Shown: positions 25,842-37,810, numbered from the stretch's first letter. The stretch is 64,000 nucleotides of DNA from Pipra filicauda (GCF_003945595.2 NW_024104509.1:1922001-1986000); one strand, 5' to 3'. A program made the numbers and translations. The notes: generated by a model not told the origin, from the letters alone.

Positions 25842-25871
25842 GTAGATAGATAGATAGATAGATAGATAGAT
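25842..25871. repeat. (TAGA)n microsatellite
   Basis: About seven perfect TAGA units, preceded by degenerate TATAGATATG. Confidence 0.95.
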
Positions 25872-26635
25872 CCTTGTGATGAAAGTAACATCATATAACA
25901 GGTAGATGGTAGGCACTCTGTTTCTCTGAACAGCGCTATTTACAGTATGTTGTCACCATATCTCAGAGCATCTCACTTCCAATGCATGTTATATCACATT
26001 CCTCTGTGTGTGGAACTGGCAGAATACTTGCTTTCTACTGTGCGGCAAAGTTCATTTGGGGAAAGGAAATGCCAAACACCAAGGAGCTTATTTCAGCATT
26101 AGAGACCAAGTTTACAAACTGAGAATACCCACATGCATGATGCTATTCAGCAAGCAAGAGCAGCAATGGCACAGACAGAGCTGTCAGTCTGCTTTTGCTT
26201 GGTAAGACTGAAGCCAATCTTGACAATAGGAAACTGCTTATCAGAAAAAAGAAATGCACTTCCATAACTTTAATCTAGTTGCAGCTGGAACATAGCTGAT
26301 TTATGCTTCACCAGCATCACTGTCGTGTGTGGTCATCAAAGACAGTGGAAGCTGCCAGAATGGTGCTATACACAGGCAACAAGTCTATGCTTCTAAAATT
26401 ACATAAGACGTTTTAGAGTCTTTCAGTCTTAGTTATTTACAACTGTAAGGACCTGAAGAGCTCAGTTGCCTGTCTCAAAACACTGTGAAGCCACAGAAGA
26501 AACTTGTCATAAGATAGGCCAACACTCTGGGAACTTGAGATAAGAAATTAAGACAGGACAGTGCTAATTCCAGGCCTGGTGAAGTGAGATCTGATTAGAG
26601 CATCCTGGTTAAACTACTCAGACAAAAATTCCCAC

Positions 26636-27002
26636 TGTGACAAACTGTGGGAAAGGAACAAACTGCTCATACACATACCACTCCAAGTTATGAGAATGGC
26701 ATCTGTGACTACCCTGTGGATACACAGAACTTGGACTGTATACAAGTGGTACCCCCAACAGAACGACACAGGGACCCCCACCAGCACAAAGCCCAGGGTC
26801 AAGAAGGACTGATGGGATGCCACTGGATCTATGGGTGGTAACTAACTTCTGCTTAATCTGTCTCTGTCACTGCCTCTGTCTCTCTCTCCTCTTTCTTTTC
26901 TATTATTTTCTATCTCTCTACCTCACATTTTACTGTTAAATAAAATCTGTACTATTGACTTCAGCATATGATGTCCTTTGCACCTTAATTCAGGCAGAGG
27001 CA
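26636..27002 (+). mobile_element. LTR-like repeat, short member of the family at 32.4-33.4 kb
   Basis: It shares with 33215-33449 the order: GGGACCC, AGAAGGAC, GGGATGCCA, a CT-rich tract (26858-26912), CATTTTACTGTTAAATAAAA with a poly(A) signal, TTCAGCAT, and the end CACCTTAATTCAGGCAGAGG followed by CA. A TGTGACAAACTG near 26636 resembles the TGTGAGAGACTG start of the other copy. The poly(A) signal followed by a short conserved 3' end fits an LTR. No target duplication could be confirmed. Confidence 0.55.
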
Positions 27003-27299
27003 TCTGTTGTGCACTGGATTAAGCTATAAAATGCCCAGAGTAGTTACATTTTTATTTAAGATTTTTTAAAAGTCTTTTTTTTCATTAGCATCCAGAGAAA
27101 CAGTCACACACTCTTCTCTAAGAGAAATTCTTTTTAATTTAGTGAGAAAAATAAGATATTTTGGCAAAAGGTAAAATACAGGAGTAAAATACACCCAAGA
27201 AAAGCATTTCAGTAAAACATTCAGCACAAAGACCCATTCCACAGGAAACACCCACTAAAACCAATCCATATACCAGCTTTAGTAAAACACAGTTCATTG

Positions 27300-27860
27300 G
27301 TTTTAAGTTACCTACAATAGAAGGAAAGGAGTAACAGAAGAAAACAGCTTAAAAGGGGTAAAGAAAGAGAGAAAAAGGAGAGAATAGTTACCGACAAGAT
27401 TCGATGATTCACATGGTGTTGGCTGGAGAGGGAGAAGAGAGAGACAAGAAAGACCATATGGAGTCTCGTGTATTTATGGAGCTCAGTTTTCCCTCCCAGG
27501 CAGGATATCTCGGCAGTGCTTTCCAGGCCAGAGGGAGCTGTGCTGTAGCAGTCACAGGCTGCAGGGGTGTGCTGTGGGCGGGCTGCCAGGCAGGTTTGCC
27601 TTGACTGACAGTCTGGCGGCAGGGCCTGCAGCTCTGCCTGTGCTCTGTGTGGGCAGCAGGCCTTGCCCTCCAGCTCTGCCCTGTGCCCCAAGCACAGGCC
27701 TTGTGTGCAGGTTTTGCCATGTTCCGGCAGGTCCAGGCCCAGCCCTTTCCCACATGCACACACACACTCACGGTGAGGTGGTTCCGACCCATATCAATAA
27801 TTCAGTGAGATTCGGATCCAGGATCTCACAGCATCTCTCACTAATTGGATTATAACAACA
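27300..27860. other. GC-rich block, possibly an LTR or promoter-like repeat
   Basis: About 300 bp (27480-27780) are far richer in G+C than the flanks, with CAGGC/GCAGGCC repeats and a CACACACAC run at 27763-27771. Read on the minus strand, the GC-rich part leads to a CATAAATACACGAG TATA-like site (27466-27479) and then pyrimidine-rich sequence, which could be an LTR U3-R order. Open frames here on both strands are composition-driven. No family name can be given. Confidence 0.3.
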
Positions 27861-29686
27861 AGCAATAACATGGCTTACAAGGTGTTGGGAAAAATGTCCT
27901 CAATGTTTTAAATATGATTCCTTTAAATGAATGCAACTTGCAGACTTTCTAAAAATAGCCTTTATCCAAGATATCTGGACACATGGCTCTAGTTGCGGAG
28001 TGATTATTAGGTAATTTAAAAAAAAGTTAGATGAATAAAAAAAAGATTTTGAAATATCACATTTACCTTCAGCTAGTGAAAAATTAACTCCGTGTTAATG
28101 ACAATGAAATTTTGCTACATGTTTTCACACTATAAGGATCAAATTTTTACTTATATAAGTTATATATTAGATTGATATCATCTTATGAGTAGATATTGGT
28201 GTTTTGCTGGAGCATTGATCTTCACACTTTAAGAACTTCTGAAATTATTTTAGAAGATTTTGTTTCCTACAGTTATTACATATCACTTTTTTCTTCTTCT
28301 TTTATCACTGTTAATTTTTCCAGTTCTTAAAAAAGTTTTTATCTAGTTAGAAAAATTAAGAAATTCCTTATCAGAGATGCAAACTAATGGTCTTAATGCT
28401 CGATTAGCCCATTCTCTCTCTTTTGGTTAGCTCATTGCATAGCAGTACTTTTTAGTTTGTGGATTAATCACTTGACATAACTACGTGTACAGTTTGGTAG
28501 TCAGAAAGTTCAATATTTTAAAATGATAGTTTTCATGGGTAGAATTGATATTGATTGAAAACTATTGCTCTAAGATTTATGCAATTTAAATATCTCAAAT
28601 GTTATTGTTTTGTTTCCTGCTCCAGTACTTTGAGACAATTGGTAATAAATACTATTTACTGCTAATTAAATAATGGATTTTTTTTCTTATCTCTTTGCAA
28701 GAAAGAGAGGGGAAAATGTTCTAGTTCTATTTTTTTTAGGAAGTTCTTCACAATGGATTAAAAATTTGCAATATTAAAAGCTCTCTACAACTGTGGAGAG
28801 CTGGCAAGGACACAGACAAAGAAGTCAAATGGTAAGTGATGAACATTATTTACTGAAAACCTCATTAGTTATGTATGATATAATTTATACATGATAACAG
28901 CAGATTTAGGCAGAAAATCAACCACAAGTTTTGAAAATTCTCTTTTCTTTTGCAATTTTAAAATTAAGTCAACAATATTTTTCAAAATGTACATACCTGG
29001 GGCATTTGAGGCACAGACAATACACAAAACAAAACCAAATACAAATACACAAAACTTTTCAACAAAAAGTAAATGACAAAAAAATCCTCCAACAGAGTGT
29101 GCAATACTGGTTTTTATTATTATTTTGCTAACACTTCAACTGATGTGTTTCATAATTTTCTATGACTATACACTGCAACTGAGATTCTATCTCAAAGGAA
29201 AGCAAAATATTCTGATGTCATATACGAGCTCCTTTCTTTAAGTCTTCATGCTAAGTAATCAGACCCTTGAAGTGCGGGTCAGTATATTCAGGTGTTCCCC
29301 GGACACACAGGAAGATGATACTTATTCCTACCTTGAATTATTATTAATGGCAAATATCTTTCAGCTCTTTAAACTAACATGAAATCTTCTAATAATGTAA
29401 ATGCAACTAAATACTCCAAGGAGAATGTTTACACCCAAATACGATACTGGTAGTGCTTTTGGGTCCTAATCTTAGCAACATTTCTGTTTGCTGTTTCTAT
29501 TCTATTTGAAGTCACAGCTTCATGAAACAGAGTGATGAAAGACCTTTTTACCAAATAATAATATCTCATTTTCAGTAATAGCAGTCTGATGAGCAATATG
29601 TAGTCTTGTTATTGCTATTCATATTAGCTATTACATGCTCATCACTGCATATACGGGTGTATTATAAGAACACATTGCTGGAAATA
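27861..29686. other. Intergenic, no gene recognised
   Basis: AT-rich unique-looking sequence between the GC-rich block and RTE copy B. Confidence 0.7.
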
Positions 29687-30067
29687 TATCTATCTATCTA
29701 TCATCATGGCCAGTCTTCGCGAATGAAGATTTGGGAAGAAGTTCTACCCACATTTGCTACAAGCATGCTGGTGGCTAAAGAGGCCAATGCAAGATAGACA
29801 AATCCGGTTGCAAAAGGCACAGCAGAAAGACTCCTTGGATGGTATCGACAAGACATGATTCTTTCTGTGTTGTCTTTTCTACTTGAGAGTGATCCTGCGT
29901 GCGTTCTCAAAAGAAGCAGCAGCGTTATAGATGGTGTGTCTCCAGACCTCCTGATTGGAGGCCAGAGTGATGAAGGTCAATATGGCCAAGGCTGAGAGTC
30001 TTGGGGGAGGGAGTCCTTGCATCTCCTCTTCGGGCCTCTTCTCTTGCAGCACCCAGTGGCAAGTTCA
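29687..30067 (-). mobile_element. RTE-clade LINE (AviRTE-like), 3' end, copy B
   Basis: About 380 bp closely matching the 3' ends of copies A and C: CAAATGTGGGTAGAACTTCT on the minus strand, and the GTATCGACAAGACATGATTC phrase (29842-29861, + strand). The tail on the minus strand is ATGATGATAGATAGATAGAT, so the GAT unit passes into GATA units. The 5' truncation falls near 30067, where similarity to the other copies stops after AAGTTCA. No convincing target duplication was found. Confidence 0.85.
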
Positions 30068-31230
30068 TCAGGATATCCAAGCCATAAAACATTTTTAAAA
30101 TTAGTTTCTTCATTTGTTCTATAAACAATCTTGCATTTCCTAAGGAATATCCAACATTTTCTTATTATGAGATGCTAAGAAACAATGAGCTAAAACCTCT
30201 GTACAAGTCTCTGCTTCAGGATAGATCAATCCCAGCTTGTAGGAAAAGGTTTATCTTAAAAGCATGGAAGCACTAGAATGCTGGGTCCCATGTTTAACTT
30301 CAATAAGACTACTGACAGTCTTTTCTTTCTTTTCTCTAGAGACATGAGCATTCCAAAAATTAATCCTATTAGAAGATTTCAAATTAATACACAGTTCAAA
30401 TTACTGTACTTTTTCCGCATGTCTGAAGTCCATAGACAAGAAATTTTATCTAAGAAAAATGAAACAACTTACACTGCACTTATCTACACTTTCTCTAATT
30501 TAAAATATAAGACCCACAACACCCCAGTTGCAGATATGTCTAGCAGACACTTACAGAAGTAGTGCAAGAGTCAAGTATAAAGCTAACTTTCCTTTGGTTT
30601 ATCCTTCCAGGCTCTCACAATTGATTTAAAGACTGCTTGAGCTGGAAGTTGTTTCTGGATCGCTGTGGTTTATGGGGATGCCTGTATGCTGGGGAGTTTT
30701 TGTAAGCCTTTTTTTAATAAGTGCCATGATTTAATTAGACGGAGGTTGCTTTAGGATGTCACAGACTTTTTTTCTACTATACAAAATGGACCCCTATTAT
30801 ACAGAAGGCCCTCAGTGGAATTACATTTATTTTTAAGAAGACAGTCAGTTGACTAATTTTGTTGTTATTACACTTGTGAGTTATTACACTTGTGAATTAT
30901 CAAGACCCGAGTTCTGAAAAAGGAAATAAAATCAGAACAAAAAAATCAACCTGTCTCATTGGAATAAGTGACATCAGCTCGCACATCTATCCTCTTTTTC
31001 CATAAGACCTGTTAGATTATGGACCTGTTTCACCTTGGACCCTGTGCAGGCCAATACAAGTATCCAGTGATAAATTTACAGAGAAGATTATACAGCAGAC
31101 ATTCTTATGCAATATTAAATGTCTCTATGCCATAATACAATTCTGGTGACCATTTGGGGGAAATTAATGCGTAACTGTCTTACCTCTATTCCCTGTATAT
31201 GTTTTTCTGCACAGGAGATATTTCTTTACC
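30068..31230. other. Intergenic DNA downstream of TMC1
   Basis: No gene or clear repeat. A 94-codon open frame at 30278-30562 (+) shows no recognisable family. Confidence 0.65.
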
Positions 31231-31906
31231 ACTCTGATTTTTAAAATTTATTTCTAGTCTTTAAGAATGCAAATAAACCATTATTAGCTAAAAAGTGGTA
31301 TTTTAATAGGAGGTAAATTTTCTTCATAGTAACAGGCAAAATAACTCTTTTCTTTTTCCTTTTTAATACTTCCACAAAGACTTTATATGGAATCATGCAG
31401 ATTTCCCTGTGTTTAGTCCTAGTTTTCCCATGTACAATCTGAAATCTTTGGCCAAGAATATATGACCAGCAGAAGACAAGATATATGCAAGGTTTAAACA
31501 TAACTGACTCTCACAAACTTTATATACAGCTGTGTTTTCAGTGAACCGTTCTTCTAAGAAAAAGGAAAAGATTAGAGATACAGTTTCAAGCTTTTAAGAA
31601 AACAGTCAACTTAATACAAATTGCTTTCCATTCTTCTAAAAAATATCCCCCATTTTATATCCATAATTCGAGTAACCTGTTGACACAGATAACACATTTT
31701 CACAGTGTCTTCAAATGCAAGACATATGCAATGTTTTCTTCTGAAGCTCCCATTGCGCAAAAACTGAAGCACGTGGGTTACTTCCATGCACATGAAGATT
31801 TACAACAAACATAGTCGGTTCTGCACTTGCAGGAGCGTGTTCGGATTTAGGACCACTCTTCTGTCCTTCATCCTCCATCATCATATCACCGTGTGCTCAA
31901 GGCTCC
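31231..31906 (-). other. TMC1: Probable TMC1 3' UTR
   Basis: Sequence directly after the TMC1 stop on the minus strand. A candidate AATAAA on the minus strand lies at 31252-31247. Length and end are inferred. Confidence 0.4.
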
Positions 31907-32175
31907 TTATCTGCAGTTGTGAGGCCCCCTGGGCATTCCTGGCTGTGGTCCTGGGAAGCACGGATTTCCAGGTGGATAGCCTGGCATTCCATACCTTCTT
32001 GGCCCCGGGGGCCTTGTCACAGCTATGGATGGGGGAGGAAGGTTTCCTGCTTGGCTCTGTGGGGGATAATGGCTGCTTGGGGCAAGGCTAGGATGCTGGA
32101 GCACCTGAGAGGAGCTGGCTTCTTGTGGTTGTCCTGTCTTCTTTGATTCGTTGCCATCCTGTCCTTTCTTGTTGT
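31907..32175 (-). CDS. TMC1: TMC1 last coding exon, Pro/Gly-rich cytosolic tail
   Basis: Read from 32175 down to the TAA at 31909-31907. The acceptor is ACACATTTCAG. The first two bases complete an Asp codon begun in the exon at 34185-34284. The exon adds 88 residues: DNKKGQDGNESKKTGQPQEA, a Ser/Pro-rich middle, then RPPGPRRYGMPGYPPGNP and PGPQPGMPRGPHNCR. Human TMC1 ends soon after the charged helix coded by the previous exon and lacks this tail, while the paralogue TMC2 has a Pro-rich tail. The frame is kept through the junction and third-position changes look ordinary, so I take it as real coding sequence. A transcript would settle it. Confidence 0.8.
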
Positions 32176-34184
32176 CTGAAATGTGTTTGGAGGACAGAAT
32201 TAACAAAAGAGCATGCAAGCCAGAAGTTCCCTGACAGGGAAATCCTTCAGCTGCCTGACCACTCCAGAGTGCAGCAGAAAGTGTGGGCCTCCCCAGCCAA
32301 AACCTGGGGTAATGCATGTTCATGATCTTTGTGCTGTATTTTCCATCCAGTTATTTCTTCAATGCTGTGAGAGACTGAAATGGTTAATGGCTTAAACATT
32401 GTTAAAATCACTGAAGTACTTTTGTCCACTGTAGCAAACCATGAAAAGAACCAACTGCTTTGTCTGTGACTGACAAAGCTTGCCTACCCAATATGCCTCC
32501 TACCTGGAGGACTATGGGGAGCTTGAGGCAAGATAAAGGTGATACTGTCATCCAATTATCTCAGGTCTAAGGAGAAGTAAACAAGGCTGGGAGGAGAAGA
32601 ATTTATCCACAAGGAAAGCCAAACTCCGCAGCTGTGTTGAAAATCAGCTCTGGCTGGGTTTGGCGGAGGGAGACTATAGCCCACAGACTCATTTGCTGAG
32701 GCCAGGTCTGCACACTCTTCCCTTCCTGTGAGAGACTGGACTGTCAGTGGTTAATGACTCAAATAATTCAAATGTTTAATGACTCACCCATTTGTGAAGG
32801 CACCAGGTTGTTTTGCTGAGGCCAGGTGTGCACATGCCAGGGGGAGGCTACAAGCCAGACAAGAAGCAGACCCTGCACATTGCTGGTGCTTTTTATCGGT
32901 AATTTGCCCTCCATTACACAATTTGAAAACTTCCCCCTCTGCCCATTGAAGGCCTGATGGGACATAACTGGCTCAACCGCACTACTTGAGAGGCTGTTGT
33001 CCTTTCTTAGAAGGTGTCATAAACCGTCAAAGACCCCCAAAGTGCCCCCCAGACCCAATCGTGAGGCCTTACATCAAAGGACTGCATGTGATATGGAAGT
33101 CTTGCAACAGATCCAGTCTGTTGCAAGAGATAGTGTAAAACTTCCACCTCCTTCCCCAGGGGAGGTGCTTGGGCATTCTCACCTAGGCTGAATGTATATT
33201 AATCCACTGAACTCTGTGTGGGACCCTCAACACCAAGAAGTCCAGAGGAAGAGGACCAATGGGACACCATCAGTACCCACATCGTGGTGATATTTTCCAC
33301 CTGATCTGTCTCTCTCTGTCACTCTCCTGTTTCCCCCTTTCCTATTTATTTGTATCTCTCTTTAGCGCACATTTACTGTTAAATAAAATCCATACTATTT
33401 CAGCATAGGTCTTGTTTTCACCTTAATTCAGGCAGAGGCATCTCTCTAATAACTTTAATAATCAAATCATACAGGCCCCCATGGGGGAAAGTAGAGACTT
33501 TTCCCAAGACGCACTTAGATATCATCTGTCAACAGTGATGAAGGCACTAATTAGACATGGCTCTTCCAAAGACAGTCATCTCTAATCTGAGTTTCTCTCC
33601 TAGGCTTGAGCCAGTTGAACTGCTATGTGGCACGCATGCATGATAAGGAAAAGGAAACAGCCAGCAAAATCCCTCAGGACAGACTGAAACCTGCCTGCCC
33701 AATCTAGGTTTTCTGTTAAGGAGTGCTACCATATTGTGTTCTGACTATACTTTCTCTAGGTGAACCTGGTACAGAGGACCAAACTGTCCTGAGTATTTCT
33801 GGGTCAACAAAATATGACAGAAGGGGCACAAGATTTAGACTTTGACTGATTTATGGTAGATAAGAGGCATCACTGACATTCAGACAAGTCTTTAAGTGGT
33901 TTATTTTTTCAGTGAGACTGGATCCTTCAATTCATTATAGTTCAGCTTTCTACTTTCGTGCTGCCTGGTGTGGAATAATGTTACAGTATTTCTTAAACAA
34001 GCCAAAGAAACAAAAGTGAACTGGAGATTAGGCTAACACTTGCAATTCAGTATTGTGAATATGTTTCAGGTTAGGAAGCAGTCAAGGCAGTAAGGAAGAC
34101 TAGGATCACACATACATGAATTCCTCATATTGAGACGTTCAAACCAGTCCTTACCTTGGTTTGGAGTGGATTCATCTTGCTTAC
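32176..34184 (-). other. TMC1: TMC1 intron with LTR-like repeats
   Basis: GT-AG intron (donor GTAAGC) of 2.0 kb, more than half of which is occupied by LTR-like sequence at 32366-33449. Confidence 0.8.
32366..33449 (+). mobile_element. LTR-like repeat with a partial tandem 5' part
   Basis: The start phrase TGTGAGAGACTG occurs at 32366 and again at 32727. GCTGAGGCCAGGT-GTGCACA also occurs twice, near 32695 and 32816. The second unit runs on through a CT-rich tract and GTTAAATAAAATCC to ATTCAGGCAGAGGCA (ends 33449), the same 3' end as the repeat at 26636-27002. The TG...CA ends and the poly(A) signal fit an LTR. The first 361 bp look like a truncated related LTR with the second joined to it. 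Antisense to TMC1. Confidence 0.55.
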
Positions 34185-34284
34185 CTCCTTTAGGCTTTGG
34201 CGGTTCTGTCTCAAATGGATTTTCTTCTTGTTCATTTGATTTTTGTGCCTTTTGTTTATTTCTTCTTTTATTTTCTTCTGCTTG
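34185..34284 (-). CDS. TMC1: TMC1 coding exon, charged C-terminal segment
   Basis: 100 bp, acceptor CATATTAG, donor GTAAGC. In the frame set by its neighbours it encodes QAEENKRRNKQKAQKSNEQE, then ENPFETEPPKPKG and the first base of an Asp codon. QAEENKRRNK aligns with the QALENKMRNK segment near the human C-terminus. A second frame is also open but does not join to the exons on either side. Confidence 0.88.
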
Positions 34285-34378
34285 CTAATATGGGGAGAGA
34301 GAAGGCATCTTTCAGCAACCCAAAAAGCTTCTCTGACATTTAGTAAAACCAAAAAATCAATAATTCTTTATTCCTTAC

Positions 34379-34457
34379 ACTTTGTAACTTCTTTTTAAGT
34401 TCCAAGTTAGCTTCCTTGTAGGATTTGGATGTTGCGTTGAGATAATAAATACTCAGG
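34379..34457 (-). CDS. TMC1: TMC1 coding exon, end of last membrane helix
   Basis: 79 bp. The first base completes a Val codon. It encodes LSIYYLNATSKSYKEANLEL and KKKLQS; human has LAIYYLNATAKG at the same place. The donor is taken as GTAAGG after AGT (34378-34377), because the alternative GT two bases earlier would put a stop in the next exon. It is separated from the next exon by an intron of only 94 bp. Confidence 0.92.
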
Positions 34458-36190
34458 CTAAATGTAAAGAATAATAATTTCTTGTTAGGTGATGATTTAC
34501 ATATAAGGACTCAGAACATTCCTATAGCAACAACTACAGTTGTGATAATATGTAGTCTATATCTTTTCCTTATGTACTGTGCCTAATCAGTACTAGTATT
34601 TTGACAATGAACAATGAACAACGTGTTTCCTTACAGTATGAAGAAGGCACTGTTTTTTGAGGGGGTAAAAAACAAAAGAAATTATTCTCTCTCTCTTAAT
34701 ACTCTACTTTCAATCTTACAGCAGCTAAGGATGTTCCATAAAGCAGTGCTTCACTGCAAAGTATCTTCTAAAGAATAACTTATAAAAGTTAATTAATTTG
34801 TATGATACACCTTAAAAATTACTGAATCATATTTGTAAAAGCTATTGAACTAATACAGTAGGCAATCTGAAATACCGTGGAAAAAAACCCAACCAAAAGC
34901 ATAGTTTTTCATTTTTGTTTTTAATTATAACCTCCTTCTTCTAGTAAACAAAAACATAACTGCATAACATAATGCAATTTTCATTTGTTAGTGTATGAAA
35001 TTACTGTTGTGATAACTATGGAATCAGTAGTTTTCACCATCCTGATTTAATTAGAAAAAATCTGATATGCAGTCTTTTATTGATGTAATCAGTAAATAAT
35101 GAATTATATATAAAAATAATTATATATTAAATATAATATTATATAAATAATATAAATAATATAAATATATGGGACATATAGATATATAACATACATGTTT
35201 TTATATAACAGATAGTATTTTTATATTATAGCTATATTTTCTATTTATATAGTTAAATAATCACACTACTACTAATAATGATGCATATGCTGTTTCCTCT
35301 GCTTTGCCTGACTTTGCTTCGTATTTTCCCTATGTTATTTTTTTTCCCCTCTATTTATTTTTGGTGTCTTTGCCCTTTATAGCTAAGGGTTAAAATAGAA
35401 TATGATATTAAGTGAACATTGGCAAAATTTCATCTCATAATTTCGTCTTCCTCATGCAAAATCCTTCTGCAAATTCTGTTGTATTTTGTAATCATCTTTA
35501 TATTTATTCGCAGTTCTACAATGCAAAGTTAAATCCAAGCTCACATCTATGCAGAATTAACTTTTAGTTCAGCAGTATGCTACATAACCCAATACATATA
35601 TATATTTGCACACAGCAGGTTAAAATGCTTTTATAAAGCAGAACAAATATTCTGGGGTCATTTTCTTTACCAGGTATTGACTGATTTACAAAAATCTCTA
35701 CCAGTCCTGTTTTATAAAGCCTCCAAAACCCTGCTTCACACTTGTCCCAATAGCATAGAGTAGTCTTTAAAAATTAAAGGCATCAAAGATCAGACTCACT
35801 GAAAGTTACTGAAAATAACTCTGCTCCATGGTGTTCATGTCTATTGAACTTGCTGAGGATATACGATGTGCTAGTCTGCGTATGGCACTAGCAGATCAAT
35901 GTTACAACACTTCAGAGCCCCTACAGGCTTTTTGCATTTTAATAGCTTTGTCATTATTGTGGCAGCAACATTTCTTTTGAAAAGAATAACAAAACCAAAA
36001 AGAAAGCCATTGAACAAAAGAGAGATATCAACCTTTCTGCAAATGGACATTAAGTATGATCAAATAAAACACGAATTCTTCAAGTCCTGACCACTGGACA
36101 ATCAGTACTGTATTTAATTAGATATTCAGGCAGTGAAGATTCAGAGTGAAAGAAACTTAACAGGCCTTATAGTTAATATTCTATACATAC
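34458..36190 (-). other. TMC1: TMC1 intron, very AT-rich
   Basis: 1.7 kb. Positions 35095-35250 are almost pure A/T with TATAAA/ATATAA alternation, a low-complexity tract. Confidence 0.8.
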
Positions 36191-36316
36191 ACCATCAGCA
36201 GTATAAAGGGTAGGATGAGTCCAGGGTTAGAGGCATAGCCAAATACCTTCCCGAACCAGGAAGGGAAATCATGCTCCAGAGTTTCTGATATGACTTCAAA
36301 CATTCTAGTCTTCCCA
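36191..36316 (-). CDS. TMC1: TMC1 coding exon, loop and membrane helix near the C-terminus
   Basis: 126 bp. The first base completes the Ser of FDCGPFS. It encodes [20 protein letters not shown] and then [20 protein letters not shown] and M plus two bases of Val. [17 protein letters not shown] is a strong TMC1 mark (TMC2 differs here). Two donors are possible: GTGTAT after ATG, or GTATGT two bases later. I chose the second because it matches consensus better and keeps the frame into the next exon. Confidence 0.93.
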
Positions 36317-37810
36317 CTATTAAACAGAAAAGATGACAATATGTCACATACTAATATTATGGCAACTATGAATATATATGCTAATCACATCACATCAAAC
36401 CTGGGAAAAGGACAATAAACTGTATGTTTATTTAAAACTTTGCACTCCAGAAGGAATAGTATCTTAAGTAATATTTATGTATTCTAGAGGGGAAAATAAA
36501 CACCAGAATTCTTATTTTATGCTAATAGTTTTCGCCTGCAGTTGCCACCAAGATTACTCCTCAATGAATCAGTGTACTGAGTTGCAAACTCCTCACCACC
36601 AACCAATGAGTGAAGTGAAATTTGTGCTCTATGAAGACATGGAGGAAAATTCAAATCCAGTTTTTATGGTCGATAAGCAAAAAATAGTCTGCTTGTAACT
36701 AGTTTTTGATCAGCAGTGTTCAACCCAATTCACCTCTCTCTTTGCTGTGCACCAATGCTACAGAAGTCAGTGGCTGTGCTTCAGGAGATATTTGTTATTG
36801 TTGAAGCAATCTAATTACCTTCGTATGTAATTGTTCCATGGATGGCTTATCTACAAAGTATTTTCTTCCTAGACTATTCTTCTTCAGAAATATTTAAGTA
36901 GATGTTCCAGAAGTTCCTCACATTTTATTTTGCCTTTGTCTGTGCCTCAGAACATAGAGTTTGATATTTTCAACTAAGCAAGACTGGCAAAATGCCTCTC
37001 TGTGTATCAAGACTAATTGGTAATTTTACTTGGTTAAAGGAGTTGTCTCCAAATTGCCACCTGATAGTTGTCATTGCAGCCTCCTGTCGCTGCTTTTCAG
37101 TTCTTGTAATGCATTTCTGACAAATGGGTCTTTGTTTTTAACTCATTCTCAACACTTACACTCTTCCAGGTAGTATAAAAATGTTGCAGGTAGAATTCCT
37201 CAGGTCAGTTCTTTGTCTCTACACTCTCTAGTCACTCGTGGTAGATGAGAAATTCCATCCTGTGCTCTTCTTATCTTTCCCCAGCATACACAAAGCTTTT
37301 TCTGTCGCAACTTTGCTAGTTCTGCCCTACTACTGGCAGGCCTCTGTTGAGTTATATATGTTGCTTTTAATGAATGGACTAAAATTTGAAAAAAAAAGAA
37401 AAAAAAAGCCCCAAGGAGTCACAATTTTCAAAATAGATGAGCCACTGAGCTACCAACAGGAAAATCTTTTTCTTTTTAAATACGGAGCCATGTATTACCA
37501 GTATTTATCCACTGGCTGCTCAACTTTGGCATTACCTATACCCAGCTTGAATGAAACTGCATTAGTTTTACGTGCTCCTCATAACAGTTACATTGAAGGT
37601 TTCATATTTTTGATGAAGAACAACTTATCTCTGCATATGACCAAGAAAAAGTGGCAGGCATCTTTCTCATTTTGAAAAATAATATTACCATTTCATTAAT
37701 ATCCAATTGAACAACTGTTTCTACTCAGATCTGACCTCAGATGTCTCCCTTTGTATTTTTTTGCTATGACTCTCATAAAATATCTTAACTTGTATCTTTT
37801 GCTTTGTTAA

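Noticed and set aside
27308..27855. Several overlapping frames of 66 to 151 codons on both strands
   Set aside because: Produced by GC-rich composition with few stop codons. Products are low-complexity with no domain.
37238..37675. 145-codon open frame on + inside a TMC1 intron
   Set aside because: Includes a poly-Lys run from an A-rich tract, shows no family motif, and lies antisense in an intron.
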